Assembly: GCA_033064195.1 (NCBI GenBank)
Contig: JARBJD010000003.1
Location: 124,001-188,000, forward strand
Direction: 5' to 3'
DNA length: 64,000 nt
Source: Blattamonas nauphoetae
Taxonomy: Eukaryota; Preaxostyla; Oxymonadida
Shown here: piece after piece, positions 32,601-42,012 of the stretch
How the letters are laid out: each line of letters begins with the position of its first letter
Numbering within the stretch: position 1 is the stretch's first letter
The notes under the pieces: generated by a model
The model's input: the letters and a program-made list of their open reading frames with translations, nothing else
Database searches by the model: none
What the model was told of the DNA's origin: nothing
Translations under genes and position numbers: made by a program

Positions 32601-35600
32601 AATGACCGAAAACAAAGCAAAGGACCAGGTTATTGTTGAGGTGATTCAGGAAAAGGAGGAATATGGGAGAAACGGAGAAATAGAGCCAAAAGAACACGAA
32701 GAAGTTGACAGTCCACATCAGACAGATTCCGCTCAGACAACAGCAGATACTCCAATCTCGTCACTGCACACTTCCCATTCTTCTCTCCATTCTGTTTCAG
32801 CCAACCCAGTCCCACAGATCCACTACCTTTCTATCTCAGTTGATCCCCCACCGCCATCAGACTCTCCGAAGTCGAATGAAACGGAACGAAACAGGAAGAC
32901 GACAGATCAGGAACTCATCCACACTCATCCCGCCATCGAAGAGAGCCTCATCGTTGACCAAGTCACAACTGACCACGCCGCACCTCTGCAAAATGAACGA
33001 CCATCCTCACAATTTGGAAACATCAAAGTCGTGATCAGCAAGAGAACTCGAGACAATGAAACGGAAAAACTGATTCAATTTGAACAACTGACAACTCCCA
33101 AACACCATGTCGAGGAACCAACAGACGAAAAGGAAGAGCAGCCCATTCTTGCTCATGCACATGACCAACAGGTACACCAATCAGAGGATGATTGGGATGG
33201 CGGCACCATTTCAGATCAAAGCGTGTCAACAGGAGAGGAGCAGTTCGCAGAGGAAAATGGCAAGAAAGAATACAACGAAACGAAACAGAAGGAAAATGAA
33301 ACAAAAGAAGCAGAAGACAGAAATGGAGATCTCAGCCAAAACATTCCGGAGGAAGGTGACATCACAGGAAAGGAAGGGTCAATGAAAACAGAACAAACAC
33401 ACGAGTTGGATTCACCAAACGAAGGCAAAGCCGATAAAGTCGAAGAGAAGGAAGATGTTCAAAAGGAGGATAAACAAGTCGATGAATCTGTGCCCAAAAC
33501 GGAAGAGAATGAAGAATTGAACGAGGAACTTGAAGCAACCGAAAGAGGAGAGGAGGTGAAAGGCGAAGAGAAACAGGACATGCAAGAACAGAATGAGAAA
33601 GCAGATATTTTGAGTCCAGAATTAACAATGACAACAAACATTCACAACGAAGAAAGACCAGAATCTGTATCAGAGCAAATGAAAGACAATAGGAAGAAAC
33701 ACCTCATGATTGATCCTTTGCTGGAAGAGACAAAATCTCCAATTCAAATTGAAATGACTGTCGAACAACCAACTCGGGAGACACAAGAAGAACAAAAGAG
33801 TGAGCCAACTGATCGACAAGTCGAGGATCCTCAACCAAACTCAATAAAAGGAGATCACGATCAAGCAATGCTGGAGGCGTCGTTGAGGGTGGAAGATCCA
33901 GAAGACCCCAACCGAGAACCGAATGGAGTCGTTGAGGACAAACTGGCAGACCAGTCTCCATCCATCGAAACAGTTGTGGTGATTGAAGAAAATGATGCCA
34001 AACACTGTGCTGAAGAGAACAGTGAAGAGGAGATGAAAGAGAACAAGGAAGAAAAGAAAGGAAATGAAGAAACTTTCAATGAAAAGAAGGACATTGAAGA
34101 AATTGACAAAGAGAAGGAGGACAGTGAAGAGATTGCCAAAGAGAAGGAGGACACTGAGGAGATTGTTGATGAAAAGAAGGAGGACAGTGAAGAAATTGCC
34201 AAAGAGAAGGAGGACACTGAGGAGATTGTTGATGAAAAGGAGGACTGTGAAGAAATTGAAAAAGAGAAGGAGGACAGTGAAGAGATTGCCAAAGAGAAGG
34301 AGGACACTGAGGAGATTGTTGATGAAAAGGAGGACTGTGAAGAAATTGAAAAAGAGAAGGAGGACAGTGAAGAGATTGCCAAAGAGAAGGAGGACACTGA
34401 GGAGATTGTTGATGAAAAGGAGGACTGTGAAGAAATTGAAAAAGAGAAGGAGGACACTGAAGAGATTGAAAAAGAGAAGGAGGACAGTGAAGAGATTGCC
34501 AAAGAGAAGGAGGACACTGAGGAGATTGTTGATGAAAAGGAGGACTGTGAAGAAATTGAAAAAGAGAAGGAGGACACTGAAGAGATTGAAAAAGAGAAGG
34601 AGGACACTGAGGAGATTGTTGATGAAAAGGAGGACACTGAAGAAATTGAAAAAGAGAAGGAGGACAGTGAAGAGATTGCCAAAGAGAAGGAGGACACTGA
34701 GGAGATTGTTGATGAAAAGGAGGACACTGAAGAAATTGAAAAAGAGAAGGAGGACACTGAAGAGATTGAAAAAGAGAAGGAGGACACTGAGGAGATTGTT
34801 GATGAAAAGGAGGACACTGAAGAAATTGAAAAAGAGAAGGAGGACACTGAAGAGATTGAAAAAGAGAAGGAGGACGCTGAGGAGATTGTTGATGAAAAGA
34901 AGGACACTGAAGAAATTGAAAAAGAGAAGGAGGACACTGAAGAGATTGAAAAAGAGAAGGAGGACACTGAGGAGATTGTTGATGAAAAGGAGGACACTGA
35001 AGAAATTGAAAAAGAGAAGGAGGACACTGAAGAGATTGAAAAAGAGAAGGAGGACGCTGAGGAGATTGTTGATGAAAAGGAGGACACTGAAGAAATTGAA
35101 AAAGAGAAGGAGGACTGTGAAGAAATTGAAAAAGAGAAGGAGGACACTGAGGAGATTGTTGATGAAAAGGAGGACACTGAAGAAATTGAAAAAGAGAAGG
35201 AGGACACTGAAGAGATTGAAAAAGAGAAGGAGGACGCTGAGGAGATTGTTGATGAAAAGAAGGATGATCGGAAGAAGATGGAGGACGAGAAGGATGAAGA
35301 AGATGGAAAAATGAAAGCTGAAGTGGGGATACATCCAATGGAGAAGGAAGAAGGAATTCTCGAAGAGAAGAAGAATGATGGGAAGAAAGATGGCGAGAAG
35401 GAGGAAGATCGCAAGACGACAGATGAAGATATTGTTGAAGAGAAAGAGGACGATACGAAGTCGGAAGTTGAGAGGATGAAAGATGAAGAGAAGAGAGAAC
35501 ATTTGGAGAAGGACGACGAAGACGGCAAAACCGAAGAAAGGAAGACACAAAACATCAGCAAAGACGATATAGTCGAAGAGAATGAAGGAAGACAAAAGGA

Positions 35601-36807
35601 AGAAGAAGACACACCCCAAACGGGAAGAAAAGCAATATCCGAAAGAGATGTGACACGAGAAGATGAAAAGGAAGAACACGTCGAGGAAGAAATACCTGTT
35701 CAAAAAGGAGAGAATTATGAAGATGAAAAAAAATGCGACACGAAGAAGAAAGAATTGAAAGAAGAGGTTTACGGCACCAACGAGAATGAAAGTGAAGAAA
35801 AGCGAGAAGAGATCGAGACGAAGGATCTGAAGAATGAAGGAAGCATAAAGACAACAGACGTCGCACAGACAGGCATTGAAGAGGAAAAGGAACAGGAGGC
35901 AGCTGACACTCAGCCAGATGAAATGGGAGGAGGCTCACAGAAAACAGAAGATATCAAAGAAAGAGCCAACACTCCGGAGAAGTCAGAACAGACCGAACAG
36001 AAAAGTGAAGAAGAACTAAAGGATGAACCAGAAACTGCTCCTGGGGCAACCTTCCAAACAGTCGAGAAGACGATTGATGCACAGAAAGATGAACCAACTC
36101 CTCTCGACATGGAAGAGAGCATCTGCGTTTCTCCTCAAACACACAATCAGACATCTCTGGACCAAAACGACTACGCATCAATCCAAAACGAAGATGACAT
36201 TGCTTCATCATCAACTCTATCACAGTCTCCGTCGTCATCGAGTTTGTACAGCTCGTCCTCCGACAATTCCAGCGACTTGGAGTATGATCCTGTCCGCGCA
36301 CAACAAGCAGAAACGCACATTCTTCAGAAATGCGGTGTTGTGAGTGGCTTCCGTGGAGAAGTCGTCATTGAAGTCGACAGCTTTGACACTGACGAAGAAA
36401 GTCCTCGCGATACTTGGCTTTCTGATCGCGAGGTTCAAGACGACTCCATTCCGCGGTTGTCATCGCCTCAGGACACTCAGCCTCTGCATCGCTACGTCTC
36501 CGTCTCCTCGTTCAGGAAACCGTCTGGACTGTTCAACAATCCTCCACAACTCACTCCACATTCGCCAACGACCCCCCTCACGACGAACACCCAACAACAG
36601 CGAAGAGTCCGTGTGAAGATGGTCTCCAAAGAAGGGGCAAACGAAAAGACACTCTCAGTCATCGAAATCGAGAATGACGAAGACGACGAAAATGAGATGG
36701 ATGATGCCAAACTGACTGAAATTGGAACAGAAATTGCGACTTGGATGACACAGGAATCAATGGAAGGAAAGGTGAACAAATTGCACCAACGAGATATTTC
36801 ACACTAG
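26650..36807 (+). CDS. Giant low-complexity, Glu/Lys-rich protein of unknown function
   Basis: One uninterrupted frame of 3,385 residues with no intron, in a genome where other genes average several. Residues 1-1700 are Ser/Pro/His/Gln-rich and look disordered. One module near 29002-29090 (HQSQPVFAPKRVERS, then DIISDDHIIQD) recurs diverged at 29749-29835 (HQTQPAFTQERTERS, then NIISEGHSVQE). A more ordered-looking block lies near 32200-32540 (KKRKKEMKRQERAIGSVQ, GYEELGMLSMIDDDLL). From 33300 it becomes extremely acidic/basic, including a 30-nt tandem repeat at 34085-35262. The last 180 residues regain normal composition (VVSGFRGEVVIEVDSFD, RVRVKMVSKEGANEKTL). No membrane segment or catalytic motif is visible. 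A scaffold or long helical spacer is possible but unproven. Confidence 0.8.
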   Translation: MIPDLNVDHHGSTSTHRTRSKQFSSQSHMQDSTVSHRSSSGFRELKPAVMREGKRVSGPVAFSSPSKISRPNGTIRTSPTSSDRLSITMNQSRSLHATLNKDPAINHGMIIDDDRMFFQTPHSSRHNQNQPQFEYPRTLSPPRSFNEEKDGPRVNPQHHTSSHPRHSEQSKDQARLPEYSRKSVEPIPSSSQREKMSHRSRYEDKYADPEKSRSEKPEQSRKPHREQREAPPERMQQRNLSQESHSISSSNKLSHHNKHSRTKRHEKEPHHLSPSPRHTSISEDFSPSLDHSRFEAVLETDFLNELMQKRHLEQNEVISHKTQDTQGRTSRFRTQFGPSSELPQNEPVKNEFSSSSKPSQSHRTQRTFLDRDIPTETITQKQQKAIVSERRRSKAHTHHSLISSQNQPILQTTSQTHPTQHSPTNQITSSPPHLFAPPKQLNERKRPASLVDIEFASVDLKGGRRHTSPEKHLNTLYNVADAKTSTQITSSSPPRSRRSHRSPRKPPPILTDQQGIPPLSATSQPFTAGSHPPSSQPLHTSHSSSLSSSRQTIDSRLGSPSKQPAPGSHRPIPASSFASPSSFFPSPQQPRDRSRSITNKEDSQSRTHTSPMKKLENPLLTPHPTQFAETVQPASIPALPLSMPAQQKKCRRGESSEHQRSPSNSSDSSVAHRPQRKRHKTQTKHERKTPSNPHISTSDHHNVHPSSTEQTDSSTTEQKKPNDIHFSEVQEPVSPVSVLPHLTKNNHKPHHRQQPALQGEHLNSEEGKDRRERESRKEVQPRKEENHQSQPVFAPKRVERSHRDIISDDHIIQDMHGDEHTGSKSLRDETLNTNKGIDLKEDIQGREQDDISPIEENSGNREGSQRDNSERGSSTQESSDESDNQPTAELSQPGHEILANRRPTFIETKEETTTKSQKTENLADDSDNQQLQQIEGAGDHTSQEHLKDHTPSKQIGDNLEQELHEDTLTAGRLSERERDLVRTKSSSPFESEDSISLHIHTSPQIPERPDTNEIDQNKSPSIDDSTIQQNDTEEHQTQPAFTQERTERSPQNIISEGHSVQEADPAEQTPRDEEEKQEDDNRFERVSQNSSCLEDGGVNSETIRLDRKGTQTPRTDNSLITESVRVMDSHQNQSQTDDDPFDSKRKSPPIIHPSISANTFGEDHTSFLPESQQHVLIQSTSTSQAEPLRHIRKSETENPIVHAHNDSTSRPKETSTRDSQFTSPPSKSQNRTDSTQISLPTQLQPKRHVSSPSIPHLPLRQQQLSPPSGEETTLPESRQPPTFFHSSKEPSRKASTSSKTSSDSPSGQNNPETGDISKPESSKRRHTEHEKILTTNIVPHLQQSATVPPLFYSQQETDTSSQSQFQQESEDLQSPPLSRSPSLHNRGSPRTPPSIARLKAFMKQNAQPSSQSPSEHSSYQSPVQSHETTPSSFRLRSPSSHNQSTASPSRHSIHLQSSPSLPDSPPHSAAHMEQLRRNPSSLRNEESKTGRKELVEKKRQEPIDMIPNPPSLTLLGADSDYGRGGKQVRPLSSIKSQPALSSPEHPKSKSTTLRTHHTAYANPQRSANHSPHSSPGQTSPRVVSQSPATSSRKSHPSFLIVPLTTAPEQSHIKSSTSSVQSSTHTSQRPSHSSSLPRHVQVVVHHPQEQKSSTHPSLGSAQSDPERTSHRGSVATSSEVKKDSILIDQETLRFYTSDTPESHQTSPHLSHSRHSESPSNTSHSLIRSQLQDSSHKSTEPVENGDVVESGYTEQILSPLDQSNHTKDPTPAQGLSESFVLTPSLTASPQHPPNQSTTSPLQKTPTPSPDMLSRVSSEHPESPTHDQMHDLSSDVSSDDSSSEEIVGLRSQPDESSYSLIIHLNPKPTTSSFGGRHGPGSSLADPKADKKKRKKEMKRQERAIGSVQSSIQRQILGETRRVPATGYEELGMLSMIDDDLLKDADAEIFGDDAPTRERRVLPKIRFSNNDPQRSQTPSKEQQENEPEMTENKAKDQVIVEVIQEKEEYGRNGEIEPKEHEEVDSPHQTDSAQTTADTPISSLHTSHSSLHSVSANPVPQIHYLSISVDPPPPSDSPKSNETERNRKTTDQELIHTHPAIEESLIVDQVTTDHAAPLQNERPSSQFGNIKVVISKRTRDNETEKLIQFEQLTTPKHHVEEPTDEKEEQPILAHAHDQQVHQSEDDWDGGTISDQSVSTGEEQFAEENGKKEYNETKQKENETKEAEDRNGDLSQNIPEEGDITGKEGSMKTEQTHELDSPNEGKADKVEEKEDVQKEDKQVDESVPKTEENEELNEELEATERGEEVKGEEKQDMQEQNEKADILSPELTMTTNIHNEERPESVSEQMKDNRKKHLMIDPLLEETKSPIQIEMTVEQPTRETQEEQKSEPTDRQVEDPQPNSIKGDHDQAMLEASLRVEDPEDPNREPNGVVEDKLADQSPSIETVVVIEENDAKHCAEENSEEEMKENKEEKKGNEETFNEKKDIEEIDKEKEDSEEIAKEKEDTEEIVDEKKEDSEEIAKEKEDTEEIVDEKEDCEEIEKEKEDSEEIAKEKEDTEEIVDEKEDCEEIEKEKEDSEEIAKEKEDTEEIVDEKEDCEEIEKEKEDTEEIEKEKEDSEEIAKEKEDTEEIVDEKEDCEEIEKEKEDTEEIEKEKEDTEEIVDEKEDTEEIEKEKEDSEEIAKEKEDTEEIVDEKEDTEEIEKEKEDTEEIEKEKEDTEEIVDEKEDTEEIEKEKEDTEEIEKEKEDAEEIVDEKKDTEEIEKEKEDTEEIEKEKEDTEEIVDEKEDTEEIEKEKEDTEEIEKEKEDAEEIVDEKEDTEEIEKEKEDCEEIEKEKEDTEEIVDEKEDTEEIEKEKEDTEEIEKEKEDAEEIVDEKKDDRKKMEDEKDEEDGKMKAEVGIHPMEKEEGILEEKKNDGKKDGEKEEDRKTTDEDIVEEKEDDTKSEVERMKDEEKREHLEKDDEDGKTEERKTQNISKDDIVEENEGRQKEEEDTPQTGRKAISERDVTREDEKEEHVEEEIPVQKGENYEDEKKCDTKKKELKEEVYGTNENESEEKREEIETKDLKNEGSIKTTDVAQTGIEEEKEQEAADTQPDEMGGGSQKTEDIKERANTPEKSEQTEQKSEEELKDEPETAPGATFQTVEKTIDAQKDEPTPLDMEESICVSPQTHNQTSLDQNDYASIQNEDDIASSSTLSQSPSSSSLYSSSSDNSSDLEYDPVRAQQAETHILQKCGVVSGFRGEVVIEVDSFDTDEESPRDTWLSDREVQDDSIPRLSSPQDTQPLHRYVSVSSFRKPSGLFNNPPQLTPHSPTTPLTTNTQQQRRVRVKMVSKEGANEKTLSVIEIENDEDDENEMDDAKLTEIGTEIATWMTQESMEGKVNKLHQRDISH
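34085..35262 (+). repeat. 30-nt Glu/Lys minisatellite in the giant gene
   Basis: About 39 tandem units encode ten residues each (EKEDTEEIEK and variants ending EIAK, EIVD, or with S, C or A at the Thr position). Units are arranged in higher-order blocks. An early part repeats with a period near 120 nt, a later part with a 90-nt period (EIVD, EIEK, EIEK). The coding strand is strongly purine-rich. An indel of whole units keeps the frame, so length is probably polymorphic. Long frames on the opposite strand here are by-products. Confidence 0.93.
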
Positions 36808-36987
36808 CCACATTACTGTTTTATCTTCATTTTTCGCGTTATTCATATCTTGATTTATCTTCATTGACCTTGCTATGGTATTAATTTCAGTTCTATATCT
36901 TTTTTGGGAGTTCTTTCTCGAATCAAACGTATGGAAAACGAAGAAAACACGCGAAATGAAACGAGGAGATAATCTTTACGGAAGAGT

Positions 36988-37943
36988 TTAAGTCACTGAA
37001 GAATTCATTGAAACCGTAGAATTTGATGCTATAGTATCGTTGACCAACGATAACAATTCCTGTTGGACAGATTCCGTTGCATTTGTGCTGTTTGATGATG
37101 ATAATAGTTTTCTGGAGAGTGACACAGATTTTGTTGTGACATATCTTGCAACTTTGAAGATAGCTTTGAGCGGAACCCTTCTCCACCAGACAATAAAGAC
37201 AATCACAAAGAAGAAGATGAGAGAGCCGTAGTACCACCTGTTCTCTGAGCCCAGAGCCCTCCACCATTCTCTGAGGGCTGCACGTGCCTCTCCGACGTAC
37301 CCTTGGAATTGGGTAGACTGGTTATATGACGAGCGCATTGTTTGACCAGAACTTTGGAGATGTTTTCCTGTTTCTTCCGTTGTTGTCAGTGCTTCGGACA
37401 TACTCTGAAACACTAAACAAAATCATCACATACTGAATCCATCTGCCGAAGAATTTTCGTTGTTTCCTGGCGGATAGCATTTGGATCGTATCTAAAGAGA
37501 TAGTGTCTAACGAATGACACACTGTTTCCGTCGACGTTCCAGAGCTTCTTCATCACCACCAATAAGTCGGTCTCTCTCATCTTTGTGATTACGAGCGACT
37601 GCATTCACACTATCCGTTTTGATCTTGTCAAAGCGGTTATTCAGCCTTGAGTGGACGATGAAAACGATGGTCAGGATGAATGGGAGATATACTCTTTTTC
37701 TGCCTGCATAAGAGAAGATAGTGATTCCTGAAGTTTAGCTTTTTGTGAAGATGTGCTCGCTTCAACTGCAGCATTTTCTACATCTAAAATACGCGAATGG
37801 AACATTTGGAGTTTTCTTGTGAGGACATCTGTATCTGTTGAGAGCTGTTTATAGGATGTATAATGAGTTTTTTCCTGTAATGTGAGCGAGGATGAAATAT
37901 CAGCCTGAAGTGTCTGTGCAGCTATGACTACCGGGTCTGTCAT
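36988..37943 (-). CDS. Sec20/BNIP1-like tail-anchored SNARE, with extended lumenal tail
   Basis: Exons 37943-37693, 37645-37523, 37491-37434 and 37404-36988 (introns 47, 31 and 29 nt) give 282 residues. Residues 1-130 are helical and charged. A SNARE-like heptad region (NAIRQETTKILRQMDSS, SEALTTTEETGKHLQSSG) leads to one membrane segment (YYGSLIFFFVIVFIVWW). The helical N-domain, SNARE-like stretch and single anchor fit Sec20, which acts in Golgi-to-ER retrieval, but motif identity is modest; another Q-SNARE or a plain coiled-coil anchor is possible. About 70 residues follow the membrane segment and contain five N-glycosylation sequons (NST, NAT, NDT, NST, NSS), an unusually long lumenal tail. 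The start is the first Met that keeps the frame. Confidence 0.55.
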
Positions 37944-38098
37944 CTGCTTCTTGGGCCCGATCACACCAAAGCTCAATGTTCCGAAGCATCACATTCCACA
38001 GTGTGTCAATCCAGGAAATAGTTCCTGCAAACGGTTTATTGGCTTTTCTTTTGCATTTTTCTGTATTTTTGATAGTGAAATGGACATATTTCCTCGAA

Positions 38099-41000
38099 AT
38101 GAGCTCACTTGGTGTGACCCTCACATTTAACAATCTTACACGCAATGGAACCAGGGAAATCAACGATAGAAACGAAATTCCATTGAATACTCGTGCAGAT
38201 ACACCTTTGGAGGCACGATTATATCAATCAGATACCAAACAACTCCTCCATTCGACAAATTTCAAGTTCGAGTACATACTCTATCGATTCAACACTATCA
38301 CATATCCTCTCCCAGATCTTGGACTTTCAATCACCTTGAATTATGATTTACAGATGCCAACACAGAACTGCCGATATGATGTTTGCACACAGATTTGCTC
38401 AGTCATTTATTTCTAGACCCTTGCTTTGTCATCTCAAATAAAAGCGTCAAACCCCTCACAATTCCTCAGTGCACTTCATGAAAGACTTTTGGAATTATCA
38501 AAGAGATATATCGAGCAGGAGGAACTAAAACGCCAAACAAATTCCACAGATGTTGAAGCTGCCTTCTCTGTTTTCTCTTCTGTCGATCCAACACACGTCT
38601 TGCCTATTACTGGGTTAATGCTTCCAGATGGAACACTGAACCCATTAGTACAAGGTCCAATTCGCTCAAATATTCACAACTCAAATGGCCTCGGCCAGCC
38701 TCTCAATCACGTCCAAATTATTCAGCCGTTCAAGAATCGTGACTGGTTGAAAGGATTTGAGCAAGCTGATGTCGAGGATGATGGGTGGCTCGTCACTGAT
38801 GACAGAATCGATGACGTCAGTGAGTCTGACTCGGATGACGGTGGTGCTCCAACAAAACTTGCGAAGGAGACAGAACAACCACAAACAGAATCAGAAGAAC
38901 AGTCTCAAGACCCGAACGCCCTCCCAATACGCCGTGGTTACCCCATCCCGGACAAGGTCCTCGACGCAGAGTTCTTCTCTTCCCATCTCAAAGACTTCGG
39001 AGCAATCGACGGTTTACGTTCAATTGGTCTTCGTGTCTGGACAATGAGTGGAGTTCGACCATTTGAGGTGTTTATGAGTGACGCTGACGAAACTCGCTTT
39101 TTTGGAACGACATCAATGAAATGGTGGACCAGAATGTTTGGTAACAAAGACACGTACATTGTCCGCAAGGCTTCACTCTTGATGTATCGAAAGGACCCGG
39201 CAGATCGGATGGACGACCAGATTTTGGTCGGACTTGAAGAACGGAAGCTACTCCTCGAGAAAGAGAAACGTGGCTGGTGCAGGTGGTTCTGGGCACAGAG
39301 TTCTGATGGACACCAAATTCTGGTTGAGCGTCCAGAGAGATGTGGGAAGGAAGGAAAACGACGCAAGAAAGACACCGAGACGTTCACAGGGATGATCGAC
39401 ATGAGCACTGGATCGAGCTTCACTCAACCGGAGCAACAAGACACACCGGAGAGCACAATGGTCGAACTGGATGATATCGCTGACATTTCCATGCGAACAG
39501 ACGTGCACAGATGGATCGGACAGAGTGTTCCCAAACAGGCCGAGACAGCCGTCACATCTGCCGGAAACACACTCGCGTCCCAAATCAAATCAGCTGCCCA
39601 GACAGACTGGCAGGGCTCTGAGTCCTACAGTTTCGAGCAGCTCTTTTCGATGGATGTGCAGCCACTCAAGTACGAGCTGACACAGAGGGAGGCACAGACA
39701 GTCATCTCTGGCCTTGCCTCAGGACCTGCCGCTTCACACACCGATTTCAAACTTGGGTATCATCAGAGCGGGCGTGAAGTCTCCACAGCCAGCATGACGT
39801 CCAGCACCATCATGCAGGTCATGCAAGCCCCCGCTGCTGTCGAGAAACTCCTTCTCTTGCCGTGCGGACTCCCAACAATGTTCGCTGTGCAGGGCGCAGG
39901 TGTGAGTGAAGTGTCACCCGATGCAACACAGATTGGATGGGGTGCAAACTACGTCATCGTGACCACTCAGCCCGTGCGAGTCTATCTCGTTCTTTGCTGG
40001 CGAAACATCGACGAGCTGCGTTATTGTCTCTCACTGGGGAAGGAGATCGACAAGACCATCCCTGAATCCCAGTACAGCTCTCCCTCCTTCGCAGGCGACA
40101 CATTCCGAACAGCGTCCGAAGTGGCGTTGTACCTTCTGAACGAAATCATCCTGAAGACCCTCGCTGTCCAGCGCTCACCACACGTCATCAACTCCAATGC
40201 GGTTGTCTTACTCACTGACCCAACCGTTGTGATGGATCCGGATGTGGCGTATGTGTGGAATCTCCTCGGCGCCTCGACCATCCCACGATCACTTCCAGAA
40301 CTCTCTGGATTCTCAACCGTCGCTGAACCTACCCCAGCATCTGCTCCTCAAGCCCAGCCACAAGCACCAGGAGAAGCCCCAGCTCCTGCTCCTGCTTCGA
40401 CCTCAACTGACCAACCGCAGCAACCAGCACAAACTACGTCAGCTGAAGCAAAGCTGACTCCACTGCCATCCCTCGTTTACGGTGGTTTTGGGCACTTCCG
40501 TCTCGTCAGAGCAACTGTGAACGCTCAAGGCCAAGTGACATACACTCCCGTCCCTCCCATCCGCCTCTCCGCCTTTGCCTCTCCCAACGACTCAGACCAC
40601 CCGTCCTCCCTTTCGTTCAACTCTCTCGCCTCGATCGTCCCCGACGACGGCGCAGTCATTCTCGCCATGAAGGCCCGTGTCTACATCATCTACGGAAAGA
40701 AGACGAAGACTGCAACGAAGAAGCACGTCGAGGGAAGAGCCAATCGCATCCGTCTCCGACGATTCAACTTGTTCCCAAATGCGTGTGTGATGGTCAGGCA
40801 GGAGACCAGAATGGTCACCTCGCGATATCAGCAGCCTGTCGACAAGACTCTCGAAGAAGCCGAATGGTCGGACCAGGACTGGTACGATGCTGATGAAAGC
40901 GAGTCAAGTGACAGCGAGTCAGGAGACAACGAAGACGAAGACGGAGGGCGCCTGACTTTTGAGAAGAAGAAGCAGAGGGACAGGCAGAAGCGGGCGGCGC

Positions 41001-41341
41001 TCTACCGTGACCAGAACGCATGCAACCCTCCCCTCATCATCGACCTCAACAAGTGCCAAGCAGCCAGCAAGAAGAAGAAGCTGATTGAGGGACGAGAACG
41101 GGTCCGTGTTCAGGTTGTCGAATCCGTTCGGAATGAATGGTCCTCGTCGCTCGGACTCCCAGTTGAGAACCTATCTCAGAGAGAAGCTCTCTATGATGGA
41201 GGCTCTATTGAATACGACAGCATCCTTTTCCGAACACTCTTCGCTGATTTTCGAGCGAAAGGTTTGTATGATGACAATTGTCCATCGATGAAGAACACGT
41301 CCATGCAACTTGGATCACAGAATCTCGCAACTGCTTTCTGA
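38099..41341 (+). CDS. Unrecognised 1,068-residue protein
   Basis: Exons 38099-38380 and 38417-41341; the 36-nt intron (38381-38416) contains the only in-frame stop, which is why it is inferred. I do not recognise the family. The N-terminal 90 residues form strand-like segments (SSLGVTLTFNNLTRNG). There is an acidic patch (VSESDSDDGG), a Trp-rich block near 39100-39300 (MKWWTRMFGNKDTYIVRK, GWCRWFWAQ), a Pro/Ala/Gln linker (about 40320-40450) and a second acidic patch (40890-40950). Near 40480-40760 the order LVYGGFGHFRLVRAT, then PDDGAVILAMKARVYIIYGK and basic helix resembles a gelsolin-type repeat, but only weakly. No membrane segment. It is divergent from the Sec20-like gene, 155 bp between starts. 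Confidence 0.75.
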
Positions 41342-41591
41342 CATGTGTTTTCTTTTGTTATCTCTCACATCATCGTGTTCCTAATTTTGTACTTTATTTT
41401 AGCCTCCAAAATTATCATTCTATACGTTCCCAATGTCTTTTTTCTTTTCATCGATCACAATTTTGGAAAACCAGAATTTTAGGTGTGAAAAAATGAAAAA
41501 AATGATCACATTCTCATGCATTTATCGGAAAATGTGTTAAAAACTAAGATATCGATGTGGTAGAAACAAGAGGTTGGCTTGATGTTTGTGG

Positions 41592-41906
41592 TTACTTTTT
41601 CTTCTCAATAATATCGTATTTTGTGACAACATAGTTTGTAGGGTAAAGACATCTAAATGATATAATAAAAAAAGAGATATGTAACGTATTGGGAGGAAAG
41701 GCACACGTGAGAGCGAAGATGAAGAATGCACCACAAACAAGAATGGATGCGTTCAGAAATGCCACGTCATTAATGAACGAATGCAGACCAAACTTCTCTG
41801 ATTTTTCCTGGATGTTAATTGCATAATGTGTTAATGAGGAGATGAATGAGAAAATGCCCAACAAAACAAGGACCCATCCGAGGCAACAGGGGCATCCTCT
41901 TCCCAT
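41592..41906 (-). CDS. Small multi-pass membrane protein, unrecognised
   Basis: The open frame codes 104 residues, or 93 if a 33-nt in-frame GT-AG intron (41685-41653) is removed; the pyrimidine/AT-rich intron sequence makes splicing likely. It starts MGRGCPCCLGWVLVLLGIFS and has two clear hydrophobic segments (WVLVLLGIFSFISSL and FLNASILVCGAFFIFALTCAF), with a hydrophilic loop between and a basic tail IIEKKK. The CPCC cluster at the membrane edge could be acylated. The Lys tail is near, but not exactly, an ER-retrieval signal. Family unknown. Divergent from centrin, 106 bp apart. Confidence 0.6.
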   Translation of the reverse strand: MGRGCPCCLGWVLVLLGIFSFISSLTHYAINIQEKSEKFGLHSFINDVAFLNASILVCGAFFIFALTCAFPPNTLHISFFIISFRCLYPTNYVVTKYDIIEKKK

Positions 41907-42012
41907 CTATGCAGAACAGACAGAGCAACGTGACAAAAAATCATAAAAACACACCGTATCCAGAGAGTGTGTATGTTGAGGTGACGAATGTCTTCTCAGG
42001 GGCCAGATCGCC

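Noticed and set aside
33841-35703. Minus-strand open frames of 620, 583 and 490 codons and a plus-strand frame of 416 codons
   Set aside because: They lie over the 30-nt Glu/Lys minisatellite, where a unit without stops opens several frames at once. The plus-strand 3,385-codon frame continues far beyond the repeat and has the natural composition.
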